Shown: positions 1-7,339 of the stretch, in pieces
Layout of the letters: each line of letters begins with the position of its first letter
Position numbering within the stretch: the stretch's first letter is position 1
From: Clostridiaceae bacterium
GTDB taxonomy: Bacteria > Bacillota > Clostridia > Acetivibrionales > DUMC01
Reading direction: 5' to 3'
Assembly (NCBI GenBank): GCA_012512865.1
Contig: JAAZDH010000325.1
Coordinates: 1-10,518, forward strand
Length of the DNA: 10,518 bases
Notes under the pieces: generated by a model
Told to the model about the DNA's origin: nothing
The model's input: only the letters and a program-made list of their open reading frames with translations
Databases searched by the model: none
Translations under genes and position numbers: made by a program

Positions 1-2710
1 CTCCCTTGCGCATTTCAAGTGTTATTTCCCTGCCGTTTACCTCAAGATCACGTATTTTTCGTTCATCAAGGGTTGTCTCCTCTGCCGAAGATATGTCAAA
101 CCCAAGCACAATGGCAGCGTTTACCGGCCTTGTAGATATATTATAGAACCTTGCTATATAGCCGTCCCCGTTCTCGGCTCCCTTTACCGCGCTAACCCTG
201 CAGCTTCCCGTTACATGCCCTATGAATGACATCCTGTCCGGCTTTTCCCTTGAAAAATCATGGCACTGTACATATTTTACGGGATGGAGGAAACTATCCG
301 AAATCTTGTAAATTTCTGCATCTTCCCATGTTCTCCCATGGGGCATGAAGGCATACTCGAAGCAAAACTCGCCCAGGCATTGTGCCCCGGGAGTTTCCAG
401 CGGCCATCCTCCGTTTCCTTCCCTGGTGAGGAGGTCGTTCCTCGAAAGCCAGCCTACGCACCGCAATAGGGTTATGGCTATCCATGACTGCCCATCCATG
501 TTCCTCACTTCGAATTCAGACAACCCGCGGGTAATTACCGCCGCTCCCCTTGTTCCATCATTTACGTCCACGAATCCTTTATGGGGATGGGCCGTGGGAG
601 GGATTTCCACCCAGTCAACCGTCATATCCGGTTCTATATCCCTGGAAACCACGCAGAATTGGCTTTCTGCATGGCTCTTGTCACTTAAGACACCTGACGG
701 GAAGAATACTTGAAGCCTGTGGTCCTTTGCCCTGTTTATAATCTCTGTCTTAAACCTTACCAGCTTTTCTCCCTTTTTAAGGGTGACCGTGGCTTTTACC
801 GGGCAGGGTACAAAAAACGATGCCCGTTCTTTCCTGTCCCCTGTCAAGGATTCCGGGAGGTTCAAGATCCCTTCCACCGTAACCTGCTGTACCAAATCCC
901 CCGCCTTCAAGGTTGAAACCTTTATGCTGCTTCTATCAAGGCCAAAGAAAGAATCCTTTTCAGGGTAAGAATATGTATACTCGTCTCCCGCATCTCCCCC
1001 GTCAACAAAGTTGTTACAACCCGTATAGACGTGCCCTGCCAATTTGTCCGTTACCCGGAAAGTCCCGGACGGCTCTGGCACGACAATATAATACTCGTTC
1101 TCGATTATTACATTCTCGATTATTGCATTCTCGATTATTATTTCGTCCCTGGTTATGGCTTCCCCGGTGCCTATACCCTGCCCCGGGATGTTCTTACTTG
1201 ATTTCCTTATATAAAAGGTGGTATACCCAAGTGCCGGCAGTTCTTTCGCATACAGCCCTATCCTGCAGCGGTTGACTTTATATATCTCGGGCAGGGTATG
1301 GTCGCTCTTTACCATCTCGTAATCCTTCCACGCTGACAACAATACAGCTTCCAGGCTGTTTCCCGTCGAATCGTATACTTCCACCCCTTCGGGGAGAGGC
1401 GGGTGTTCAATGCTGTCTTCCGTGTCCTCCAACGTGGACTTTGCATAGTCTACCGCCAATACAAGCATGCGGTCAAGATCCGCCTCGACCTCGATATATT
1501 CCGACCTGGTCTCCTGCACCGGGTTAAACACCGTTATGCATGCATCAAACTCAAATCGCGAGGTTATTTTCCCGGCCATGCTCTTCATGGCCCGGTTCAT
1601 AAGATCATTTTCGAGCTGGATGATTCTTTCATAACGTGCAACCATGTCATCATGCACGCTGTCCACGGAACAACCACATATATTATCGTGGGGGTGATTT
1701 TTAAGAATGTTTTTCCACCCGTATACTATGGCATCCTTTGGGTATTTGCCGCCGTTTATCACATCAAAAACGCAAAAGGGCTCCACGTAGCGTTCTATGT
1801 TCTTCTCAACCACGTGGCTTAGCTGCTTCAAGTACATGCGGGTGGATAGGGTACCGCCAAGCAAGAGGGACCGGTGGGTGTACCTTAATTCTCCCTCAAT
1901 TATCTTTAATTTCTCGTAACTGTTCCCGAGTCCCGATTTCACCGCGTCTACAAATTCCGTTAATGTTGAATGGTGTATATCTATGCCTGTTTCAAGCATT
2001 TCTTTTTTAAGCCCCTTGATAATTCCCGGCAAATCACGCTGCGGAAATACATGGTCCGAACCGTTCATGAGTAAAACAACACCTGTATTGGAGAGCCTGG
2101 ATAATTCACCGGTTAATCTTTTAACACGGGGCAAAGTTACAGACATGTCCCTGGACAGGTATGCACTGTTTCCATAACCAAAAGGCATATGTATCCCCAG
2201 TATCTCGGAACCGTCCATGGCACGCCATACGAACTCTGTCTTATCAATATCGTGGGATGCGCCGCGCCAGAATACTATGGTATCCATGCCAAGCCCTTTC
2301 AATATTTGGGGCATTTGGGCAGGATGCCCGAAAGAATCGGGCAGGTATCCAATTTCCAGCCCGCCTCCAAGGCGGGAGCATACCTTTTTCCCCTCGATGT
2401 AGTTTCTTATATGGGACTCTCCGCTGATTAAAAGTTCATCGGGCAAAATGTACCACGGGCCAACCTGTATTCTCCCTGAGCTTATCAGCTTTTTTAAATG
2501 CTCCCCGTTTTGGGGCTTTATTTCCAGGTAGTCTTCAAGTATTATTGCTTGCCCGTCCATTAGGAAAGCCCGGTATTCTTCGCTGTTTTCAAGTATTTCC
2601 ATCAGGGTATCGATTAAATCCACCAGCTTGAGCCTCATTTCTTCAAAAGGCATGTACCACTCCCTGTCCCAATGGGTGTGGGAAATAACGTGTGCCTTGG
2701 TTTTCTTCAT
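1..2710 (-). CDS. GH38 alpha-mannosidase, 3' end cut by window edge
   Basis: Cytoplasmic retaining alpha-mannosidase that removes terminal alpha-mannose from oligosaccharides or glycosides, using a bound metal (Zn in characterised members). I translated the minus strand from 2710 to the left edge: 903 codons, no stop. Visible GH38 landmarks are HTHWDREW at residues 11-18 (metal ligands by family analogy H13 and D15), PDSFGHPAQMPQ at 124-135 with probable nucleophile D125, an FWRG segment near 147-150, NGSDH near 216-220, and NHPHDNICGCS at 338-348 carrying the downstream metal-binding His. The C-terminal half is the usual beta-sandwich region, entered at IENEYY near 536-541. The ATG has GGGGTG six bases upstream and sits 19 bases after the GH2 stop, so the two are probably cotranscribed and coupled. 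No signal peptide is seen. The last visible residues (VNGREITLEMRKG) resemble the extreme C-terminus of bacterial GH38 proteins, so I infer only some 10-30 residues are missing. Family assignment is very secure; exact substrate is not. Confidence 0.95.
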   Translation of the reverse strand, partial: MKKTKAHVISHTHWDREWYMPFEEMRLKLVDLIDTLMEILENSEEYRAFLMDGQAIILEDYLEIKPQNGEHLKKLISSGRIQVGPWYILPDELLISGESHIRNYIEGKKVCSRLGGGLEIGYLPDSFGHPAQMPQILKGLGMDTIVFWRGASHDIDKTEFVWRAMDGSEILGIHMPFGYGNSAYLSRDMSVTLPRVKRLTGELSRLSNTGVVLLMNGSDHVFPQRDLPGIIKGLKKEMLETGIDIHHSTLTEFVDAVKSGLGNSYEKLKIIEGELRYTHRSLLLGGTLSTRMYLKQLSHVVEKNIERYVEPFCVFDVINGGKYPKDAIVYGWKNILKNHPHDNICGCSVDSVHDDMVARYERIIQLENDLMNRAMKSMAGKITSRFEFDACITVFNPVQETRSEYIEVEADLDRMLVLAVDYAKSTLEDTEDSIEHPPLPEGVEVYDSTGNSLEAVLLSAWKDYEMVKSDHTLPEIYKVNRCRIGLYAKELPALGYTTFYIRKSSKNIPGQGIGTGEAITRDEIIIENAIIENVIIENEYYIVVPEPSGTFRVTDKLAGHVYTGCNNFVDGGDAGDEYTYSYPEKDSFFGLDRSSIKVSTLKAGDLVQQVTVEGILNLPESLTGDRKERASFFVPCPVKATVTLKKGEKLVRFKTEIINRAKDHRLQVFFPSGVLSDKSHAESQFCVVSRDIEPDMTVDWVEIPPTAHPHKGFVDVNDGTRGAAVITRGLSEFEVRNMDGQSWIAITLLRCVGWLSRNDLLTREGNGGWPLETPGAQCLGEFCFEYAFMPHGRTWEDAEIYKISDSFLHPVKYVQCHDFSREKPDRMSFIGHVTGSCRVSAVKGAENGDGYIARFYNISTRPVNAAIVLGFDISSAEETTLDERKIRDLEVNGREITLEMRKG
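1097..1140 (-). repeat. 15-bp coding tandem repeat in the GH38 gene
   Basis: Three near-identical 15-base units are seen on the plus strand, with core TTCTCGATTATT at 1098-1109, 1113-1124 and 1128-1139. Read on the coding strand they give three IIEN blocks, residues 525-538, separated by A and V. The repeat is a multiple of three, so the frame is kept. It lies at the junction between the catalytic part and the beta-sandwich domain, just before the IENEYY strand, so it lengthens a linker. Replication slippage is the likely origin. Confidence 0.9.
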
Positions 2711-2729
2711 ATGTTTCACCCCGTTTAAA

Positions 2730-5468
2730 CTAGAAAATATTAAGGTAACGGTAAATCCTGTCAAACAGGTACAAGGCAAAAGGATTGTTTTTCATAAGGC
2801 AGGGCTGCTTGCCCATGCCTCCTTCGAAACGGAGTGTTGTGGCAAGGACCGTGCCTTTTCCCATTGAGAACTCCACCATGTAATCGGTGGCCTCCCATTC
2901 CCGGCAATCATAGCGGCGAATAACCGGCCGTAATTCCTTTATGCCGTATTTTTCGTATTTTTCAAATTCAAAGCTGGCAAAGGCCGTATCCGTAGACAAG
3001 CTGAAATAACGCAAATCATCCAGCCAGGTATAATCAAGCCCATCTGTTACGGGATGCCGGTAACGCCTTATAGCACCCTCGCGCCAGAAGGCTACCCGCT
3101 TCACCGGCAAAAAACCTTCACCCCGCTGTATTAAAAGAGCCCTTCCCCCTTCATTGACAAACTCCCGTATCCCGGGGGTCAACCGGGTAGTCGCAATGAA
3201 GTCGGGCCATGATGTTACAAAAAATTCTACCGGGTCAAGCTTGGATATCCCGTCCATCTGCGAGAATACGCCATTCGTATCATACACTTTTATTGCATCT
3301 TCAATGGCAGCCGGGCAGGGGTAAACAAATACCGGCCATACGTTCCTTACGTGCTTTTTGCCGCCTTCCCGGCTTCCTTCAAGGCTGCTTTCTTCGCCGT
3401 ATTCCATTTCAACATTTAATAAAAAGGTTTTCGGGCTACTTACCTCCGGGAGTCTCATATTTACGTATATAAGCTCCGATGCTTCCCCCCGGGCGAACAT
3501 CTTGTCAATACGCTCCTCGTGAGATAAAACAATTTCATCCCCGTACCTGAGTTCCCACCTTGCGAGGGGGTTTTTTATTTCCATGGAAGAATAATTGGAT
3601 AGTATAACATGCAGGCCGTAGTAACTTCCGCCGAAGAAGTTGAAACGCTCCCGGTTTTGAACCCTGTCAGCGTTAATCCATATCCTGGCCAGGTCCCACG
3701 CCGGGGCCAGCACCACGTCCGAGTTAAACATCCTAAAGGTGTCATGCTCAAATTTCGGTTCCATGCAATCGTCAAATATGCCCGATGTAGCTATCGGCAC
3801 ATCCCGTATTGCAGTTATGTTATAACCGGTTATCTCGGGGAAGGCCCGCGTAAATTCAATGGTCATCTTACGGTGCACCATCGAATGATTTATTGACAAC
3901 CGGTAAATCTCGTCAAACTCCCGGTCTATCCCGTACTTTTCCATCCGCTCTTCATGCTTGTCACCCCTGAAATCAGGTTTCAGCCGGCTTATGGGATTAA
4001 GGATGGCATCCCCTCTCTCCCACCATAAAACGTCAACCCTTTTTCTCTCGCGTATTCTTTTAAAGCTTCGCATGGTATCGCTGTCGCAAAACTCCCCGTA
4101 CAGCCATGGGCGACGGTTGCGCCAGCCGGGGGTAAATGCTTCCATGAGGTTTTCAATATTGTGAATATCGGCATAGAAGTGGTAGTCGAAATAATCCGCA
4201 AATTCCACGAGATGCCCGCCATAGCACTCTCCCGAACCTGAATTGTCCCTTACAAGGGAAAAGCCCATTGAATGGGCAAGGTTGTACATTTTTTCAAGGA
4301 TGGCCCCTTCCACGTTTTTATCCAGCTCGCACCCGAGGGATAAAACAACCACGGACGCATATCCTGCCAGTTTCCTAAGTATCCTGGGGTATTCCCGTTC
4401 TATTCTTTTTGCAAGTTCGGGCGTTTCCTCGGGCAGCCACAGGGGCAGCTCAACCCATAACAGTACCCCTTCTTCATCGGCAGCCCTCAAGTAATTATCA
4501 CGGGGTATATATAAACAGTGCTTTATCATGTTGAAGCCATAATCCTTTATTTTCGATATTTCTTCTCTTACCGCATCCCTTGACGGGTTGGGGGTTATCG
4601 TGTCATCATAGTAGCCCCAGTGCAGAACTCCCCGCAAGTAAACAGGCCTCCCATTCAGCAATATCTGTGTGCCTTCAGGTTTCACATCCCGGACGCCAAA
4701 CCTGCCCGAAACTTCCCCGCCTATCCCGTCACCCGTCACGGTCAACCTGTACGTGTAAAGGTACGGGTTCTCAATATCCCAGGGCACGATCCTCCCTAGT
4801 TCCCTGCTGGCTTCGATTTTATGAGCTGCACATGGATTGCCGGTAGGAACACAAGCCCGGTGGGAAAGATTTGCAACAATAATACCTTCCCTGTCCGTTA
4901 TTTCCCAGTTTAAAACAACATCCGCATCCTCGCCGGACAGGTTCCTGATGTCGGCACCCAGCGTTATCATGCCTTTTTCAACGCTGCCTTTTCCCCAGTG
5001 ACTGTCTATGTAAATCTTCCCGGTTTCAACAAGTTTCACGTCATCCCATATGCCCCCGAAAGTACATGCCACATCGGGTATGAATCCTGCAAGCACCTGC
5101 CGGACCGGGAACCGGTCATCTTCACCATATCCCGGTTTCCATATGTTTAGTTTCAGCTCATTGCTGCCCGGCTTAAGAAACCCCGTTATATCAAACCAAA
5201 AACTATCCCACATGCCTTCGTGGCTTCCTACTTCAAGGCCATTCACGTAAACATCGCAGTAGTAGCTTACTCCCTCAAAAAGCAGCACGTACCTTGTATT
5301 GCCATCCGGGCTTTTTTCTATCTCGAAACTGCGCCAGTAGGTGCAAGGCCCCGTAAAATCTTTTCTATCCATTATGTTTTCCCAGCACGACGGGACATCT
5401 ATATGCTGCGCACCAATTCCTGCTGCTTTAAAATTCCATTTTCCATTAAGACTGGTTATATTCTTCAC
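2730..5468 (-). CDS. Glycoside hydrolase family 2 protein (divergent clade)
   Basis: Intracellular GH2 glycosidase of 912 residues; the family includes beta-galactosidases, beta-mannosidases and beta-glucuronidases. Order of domains: N-terminal jelly-roll (about 1-150, with VPSCWEN and PCTYWRSFEI), an immunoglobulin-like domain (about 155-260), a TIM barrel starting at NGRPVYLRGVLHWG (about 272-285), then beta-sandwich material, and a C-terminal alpha/beta-looking region (about 725-912) that may resemble a glutamine-amidotransferase or trimerisation domain. Predicted acid/base is E381 (SLGCE) and nucleophile E459 (YGEF), 78 residues apart, like LacZ's 76. Odd points: C380 replaces the usual Asn before the acid/base, and the common RxxHxP loop reads KHCLYIP (316-322). 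The GTG start is chosen because AGGAGAG (5477-5483) lies eight bases upstream; a nearby ATG (5471-5473) stops after two codons. First gene of the operon with the GH38 mannosidase, which suggests a mannose-linked substrate. Substrate unknown. Confidence 0.9.
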   Translation of the reverse strand: MKNITSLNGKWNFKAAGIGAQHIDVPSCWENIMDRKDFTGPCTYWRSFEIEKSPDGNTRYVLLFEGVSYYCDVYVNGLEVGSHEGMWDSFWFDITGFLKPGSNELKLNIWKPGYGEDDRFPVRQVLAGFIPDVACTFGGIWDDVKLVETGKIYIDSHWGKGSVEKGMITLGADIRNLSGEDADVVLNWEITDREGIIVANLSHRACVPTGNPCAAHKIEASRELGRIVPWDIENPYLYTYRLTVTGDGIGGEVSGRFGVRDVKPEGTQILLNGRPVYLRGVLHWGYYDDTITPNPSRDAVREEISKIKDYGFNMIKHCLYIPRDNYLRAADEEGVLLWVELPLWLPEETPELAKRIEREYPRILRKLAGYASVVVLSLGCELDKNVEGAILEKMYNLAHSMGFSLVRDNSGSGECYGGHLVEFADYFDYHFYADIHNIENLMEAFTPGWRNRRPWLYGEFCDSDTMRSFKRIRERKRVDVLWWERGDAILNPISRLKPDFRGDKHEERMEKYGIDREFDEIYRLSINHSMVHRKMTIEFTRAFPEITGYNITAIRDVPIATSGIFDDCMEPKFEHDTFRMFNSDVVLAPAWDLARIWINADRVQNRERFNFFGGSYYGLHVILSNYSSMEIKNPLARWELRYGDEIVLSHEERIDKMFARGEASELIYVNMRLPEVSSPKTFLLNVEMEYGEESSLEGSREGGKKHVRNVWPVFVYPCPAAIEDAIKVYDTNGVFSQMDGISKLDPVEFFVTSWPDFIATTRLTPGIREFVNEGGRALLIQRGEGFLPVKRVAFWREGAIRRYRHPVTDGLDYTWLDDLRYFSLSTDTAFASFEFEKYEKYGIKELRPVIRRYDCREWEATDYMVEFSMGKGTVLATTLRFEGGMGKQPCLMKNNPFALYLFDRIYRYLNIF

Positions 5469-5476
5469 GGCATGAT

Positions 5477-5483
5477 CTCTCCT
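5477..5483 (-). promoter_or_regulatory. Ribosome binding site deciding the GTG start of the GH2 gene
   Basis: On the minus strand this reads AGGAGAG, eight bases before the GTG at 5468-5466. It is the only good Shine-Dalgarno match in the area and supports GTG as the start. Confidence 0.75.
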
Positions 5484-5604
5484 ACTCTTGCAATACCCTG
5501 TTCATTTCCCCATGAATTCATATCCTCCGGTATGCAATTTCCACCAGTAATACTCATTTTACATGTTTCCCCAGTAATCGTCAAGGTTTCGGGGAAGCCG
5601 GGAA

Positions 5605-5628
5605 GCCGGCTGAATGGTTTAAGCCGGC
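5605..5628 (-). promoter_or_regulatory. GCCGGC inverted repeat in the glycosidase leader
   Basis: GCCGGC at 5605-5610 and again at 5623-5628, extended to GCCGGCTGAA facing TTAAGCCGGC, form an inverted repeat with a short AT-rich centre. Two tandem GGAAGCCG units (5593-5600 and 5601-5608) abut it. The site lies between the candidate promoter (5642-5672) and the GH2 start, in the likely 5' leader. It could be an operator for a sugar-responsive repressor (half-sites with a central CG fit LacI-type operators) or an RNA hairpin. The repeat is seen; the function is inference. Confidence 0.4.
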
Positions 5629-5641
5629 AAGGAGCAAGAAG

Positions 5642-5672
5642 ATTATAACAATAAATGGTTTTTAAATGTCAA
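5642..5672 (-). promoter_or_regulatory. Candidate sigma-A promoter for the GH2-GH38 operon
   Basis: On the minus strand, TTGACA (5672-5667) and TATAAT (5647-5642) are both perfect consensus hexamers. The spacer is 19 bases, longer than the usual 17, but TGT directly precedes TATAAT, giving an extended -10 (TGnTATAAT) that can compensate. Transcription would start near 5635, leaving a leader of about 165 bases before the GTG. This is the best match in the interval. Confidence 0.6.
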
Positions 5673-5692
5673 AAATAATTTTCTCCAAACTC

Positions 5693-5720
5693 TTGATAGG
5701 TTTGATTTTTTGTATATAAT
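5693..5720 (+). promoter_or_regulatory. Candidate sigma-A promoter for livK
   Basis: TTGATA (5693-5698), a 16-base spacer, then TATAAT (5715-5720). This is a five-of-six and a six-of-six match. It points away from the glycosidase promoter, with 20 bases between the two -35 boxes. Transcription would start near 5727, leaving an AT-rich leader of about 160 bases before livK. No riboswitch or T-box structure was recognised in that leader. Confidence 0.55.
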
Positions 5721-5811
5721 AATTGTATATAACATTAAATAATGGCATTAAAAAATTAAAATTAAAAATAGAATTAAAGATTAATAGTGTTTTTATTATT
5801 TGTTTTATTGT

Positions 5812-5831
5812 TTAACATATTAAAGTGTTAA
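5812..5831. promoter_or_regulatory. Palindrome TTAACA-N8-TGTTAA upstream of livK
   Basis: The 20-base sequence TTAACATATTAAAGTGTTAA has perfect six-base arms around an eight-base centre. It lies 56 bases before the livK ATG, downstream of the candidate promoter, where a bound repressor would act as a roadblock. AT-rich DNA gives such palindromes by chance fairly often, so the operator role is only a suggestion. Confidence 0.3.
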
Positions 5832-5887
5832 TGCTTTATCATTTTGCATATTTACTTTAGAATACTTTAATACAAGGAGGAGTAAAA

Positions 5888-7054
5888 ATGGGTAAACTAA
5901 AAAAACTTGTGTGCTTTGTTTTAATGCTAGGATTAGCAGCCTTATTGTTATCCGGTTGCGGTGGTTCATCTGATTCCTCGGGAAAAATCAAGATAGGTTT
6001 GAACTATGAGCTGTCCGGTGATAATGCGACTTACGGCCAGGATTGCGTGGACGGAATCCTGATGGCATTTGAGGAAATCAATAAAGCCGGAGGACTCCTG
6101 GGCAAGCAAATAGAGCCGATAAAGATGGATAACAAGTCCGATTCTGCAGAGGCTATCAGCGTAGCTACAAGGCTTATAACCCAGGATAAAGTAGTTGCCA
6201 TTCTCGGTCCTGCCACATCCGGTCCGTTCATGGCCCAAATACCTATAGCAACACAGCACAAGGTTCCGGTAATGTCCGCATCCACCACGGCAGAATATGT
6301 TACGATGGATGAAAACGGCAATGTCAAGGAGTATGCTTTCAGGATATGCTTCAAGGATTCCTTCCAGGGTACGTTGATGGCAAACTTTGCACTGGAAAAG
6401 CTTAATGCAACCAAGGCCGTGATTGTTTTTGACAATACCAATGATTACAGCCTGGGCTTGAAAAAAAGCTTTACAGAAACATTCACGAGCAAGGGCGGCA
6501 CCATAGTGGCTGAAGAAGCCTTTGTAACAAAAGAAACCGACTTTAACGCCATACTTACCAGGATCAAGGGACTGGAATTTGATGTTATATTCCTTCCCGG
6601 GTACTATCAAGAAGCAGGTCCCTTTATAAAGCAAGCAAGGGCCCTGGAGATTAATCACCCGATACTCGGCGCAGACGGTTTTGATTCCGCTGACCTCGTA
6701 GCACTTGCCGGTGCATCGGCCCTTAATGATATTTACTTCTCGAACCATTACTCGTCGCTGGATAAAGACCCGAAGGTTCTTGAATTTATTGAGAATTTCA
6801 AGAAAAAGGCCGGCAAGGATCCTAACGCTTTCCATGCCTTGGGATATGACCTCGGGTACTTTGTAGCCGATGCAATTAAAAGGGCAAATTCCGACAACGC
6901 GGAAAAAATAAAGGATGCCTTGGCTGCAACATCTGAATTCAAAGGTGTAACGGGTACTGTTAAAATCGATGAAAAACACGATGCCATTAAGTCTGCAGTT
7001 ATTATAGAATTGCAGAACGGTGAGCAGGTTAGCGCAACCAAGTTCAGTCCATAA
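5888..7054 (+). CDS. livK: Branched-chain amino acid-type ABC transporter substrate-binding lipoprotein
   Basis: Extracellular binding protein that captures the solute and delivers it to the LivHM permease. 388 residues, normal for the family. The N-terminus is a lipoprotein signal: basic MGKLKK, a hydrophobic stretch to residue 21, then the lipobox LSGC with C24 as the lipid-anchored residue, followed by a Gly/Ser-rich tether. The mature part begins IKIGLNYELSGDNATYGQ, the type I periplasmic-binding fold (Peripla_BP_6/LivK class), with EEINKAGGLLG near 62-72 and GPATSG at 107-112, which contributes to the ligand pocket in relatives. ATG is chosen because AGGAGG (5875-5880) lies seven bases upstream. 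It is first in the transporter cluster and is followed by an intrinsic terminator, so it should be made in excess over the permease. Family members bind Leu/Ile/Val but also other amino acids, amides or aromatic compounds, so the ligand cannot be fixed from sequence. Confidence 0.95.
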   Translation: MGKLKKLVCFVLMLGLAALLLSGCGGSSDSSGKIKIGLNYELSGDNATYGQDCVDGILMAFEEINKAGGLLGKQIEPIKMDNKSDSAEAISVATRLITQDKVVAILGPATSGPFMAQIPIATQHKVPVMSASTTAEYVTMDENGNVKEYAFRICFKDSFQGTLMANFALEKLNATKAVIVFDNTNDYSLGLKKSFTETFTSKGGTIVAEEAFVTKETDFNAILTRIKGLEFDVIFLPGYYQEAGPFIKQARALEINHPILGADGFDSADLVALAGASALNDIYFSNHYSSLDKDPKVLEFIENFKKKAGKDPNAFHALGYDLGYFVADAIKRANSDNAEKIKDALAATSEFKGVTGTVKIDEKHDAIKSAVIIELQNGEQVSATKFSP

Positions 7055-7095
7055 TTTACCGCAAGCAAAAACATTAATATTTTGCGAATTTTCAA

Positions 7096-7124
7096 TAGAC
7101 TTATGAATAAAAAAGATATATAAT
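7096..7124 (+). promoter_or_regulatory. Candidate promoter overlapping the livK terminator region
   Basis: TAGACT (7096-7101), a 17-base spacer and a perfect TATAAT (7119-7124). The -35 matches four of six. The predicted start, near 7131, falls inside the 5' arm of the terminator hairpin. Transcripts begun here would lack part of that arm and could escape termination, which would serve livHMGF. This is a sequence match only. Confidence 0.4.
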
Positions 7125-7127
7125 TTA

Positions 7128-7158
7128 GTGAGAGGTTTTAAACCTCTCACTTTTGTTT
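7128..7158 (+). terminator. Intrinsic terminator after livK
   Basis: Perfect eight-base stem GTGAGAGG (7128-7135) with CCTCTCAC (7143-7150) and a seven-base TTTTAAA loop, followed at once by TTTTGTTT (7151-7158). It lies 73 bases after the livK stop and works in the plus direction only; the other side lacks a matching T-run. It probably lowers readthrough into livH, a common way to set a high ratio of binding protein to permease. Confidence 0.88.
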
Positions 7159-7255
7159 ATTGTTACCGGGTAAAAAGCAATCATATTGGATTATTATAGC
7201 AGGTAATTGCAGTAGATATTTATTAGTGAACATTTATAATGATTATAGTGAATTA

Positions 7256-7284
7256 TTGCGGAGAATTATTAAGTGAGCTATTAT
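7256..7284 (+). promoter_or_regulatory. Weak candidate promoter upstream of livH
   Basis: TTGCGG (7256-7261), a 17-base spacer and TATTAT (7279-7284), matching three of six and five of six. It would give a leader of about 165 bases for livHMGF. In DNA this AT-rich, such matches are frequent by chance. Confidence 0.25.
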
Positions 7285-7301
7285 AAATTATAAATTATAA
7301 A
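7281..7301. repeat. Three tandem copies of TTATAAA
   Basis: The 7-base unit TTATAAA occurs head to tail at 7281-7287, 7288-7294 and 7295-7301, with another copy at 7315-7321. It directly follows and partly overlaps a weak candidate -10 box. It is a simple AT repeat; slippage or local melting are possible explanations. Confidence 0.85.
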
Positions 7302-7339
7302 TTTACTATATTTATTATAAATGAATTATTATAGTAGTA

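Noticed and set aside
1403..1822. A 139-codon plus-strand open frame
   Set aside because: It is antisense to the GH38 gene, whose frame is open across the region with catalytic motifs; no ribosome binding site or family similarity was seen.
5220..5648. A 142-codon plus-strand open frame running from the GH2 gene into the divergent control region
   Set aside because: It overlaps the start, leader and promoter of the GH2 gene and has no recognisable domain or upstream ribosome binding site.
5844..5863. TTGCAT and TAGAAT as a promoter close to livK
   Set aside because: Only eight bases separate the hexamers, too few for sigma-A.
5966..7150. A 394-codon open frame antisense to livK, longer than livK itself
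   Set aside because: It lies wholly opposite a clear livK gene, starts inside the terminator hairpin, is Cys/Gly-rich without recognisable motifs, and has no good ribosome binding site. It is a codon-bias shadow.
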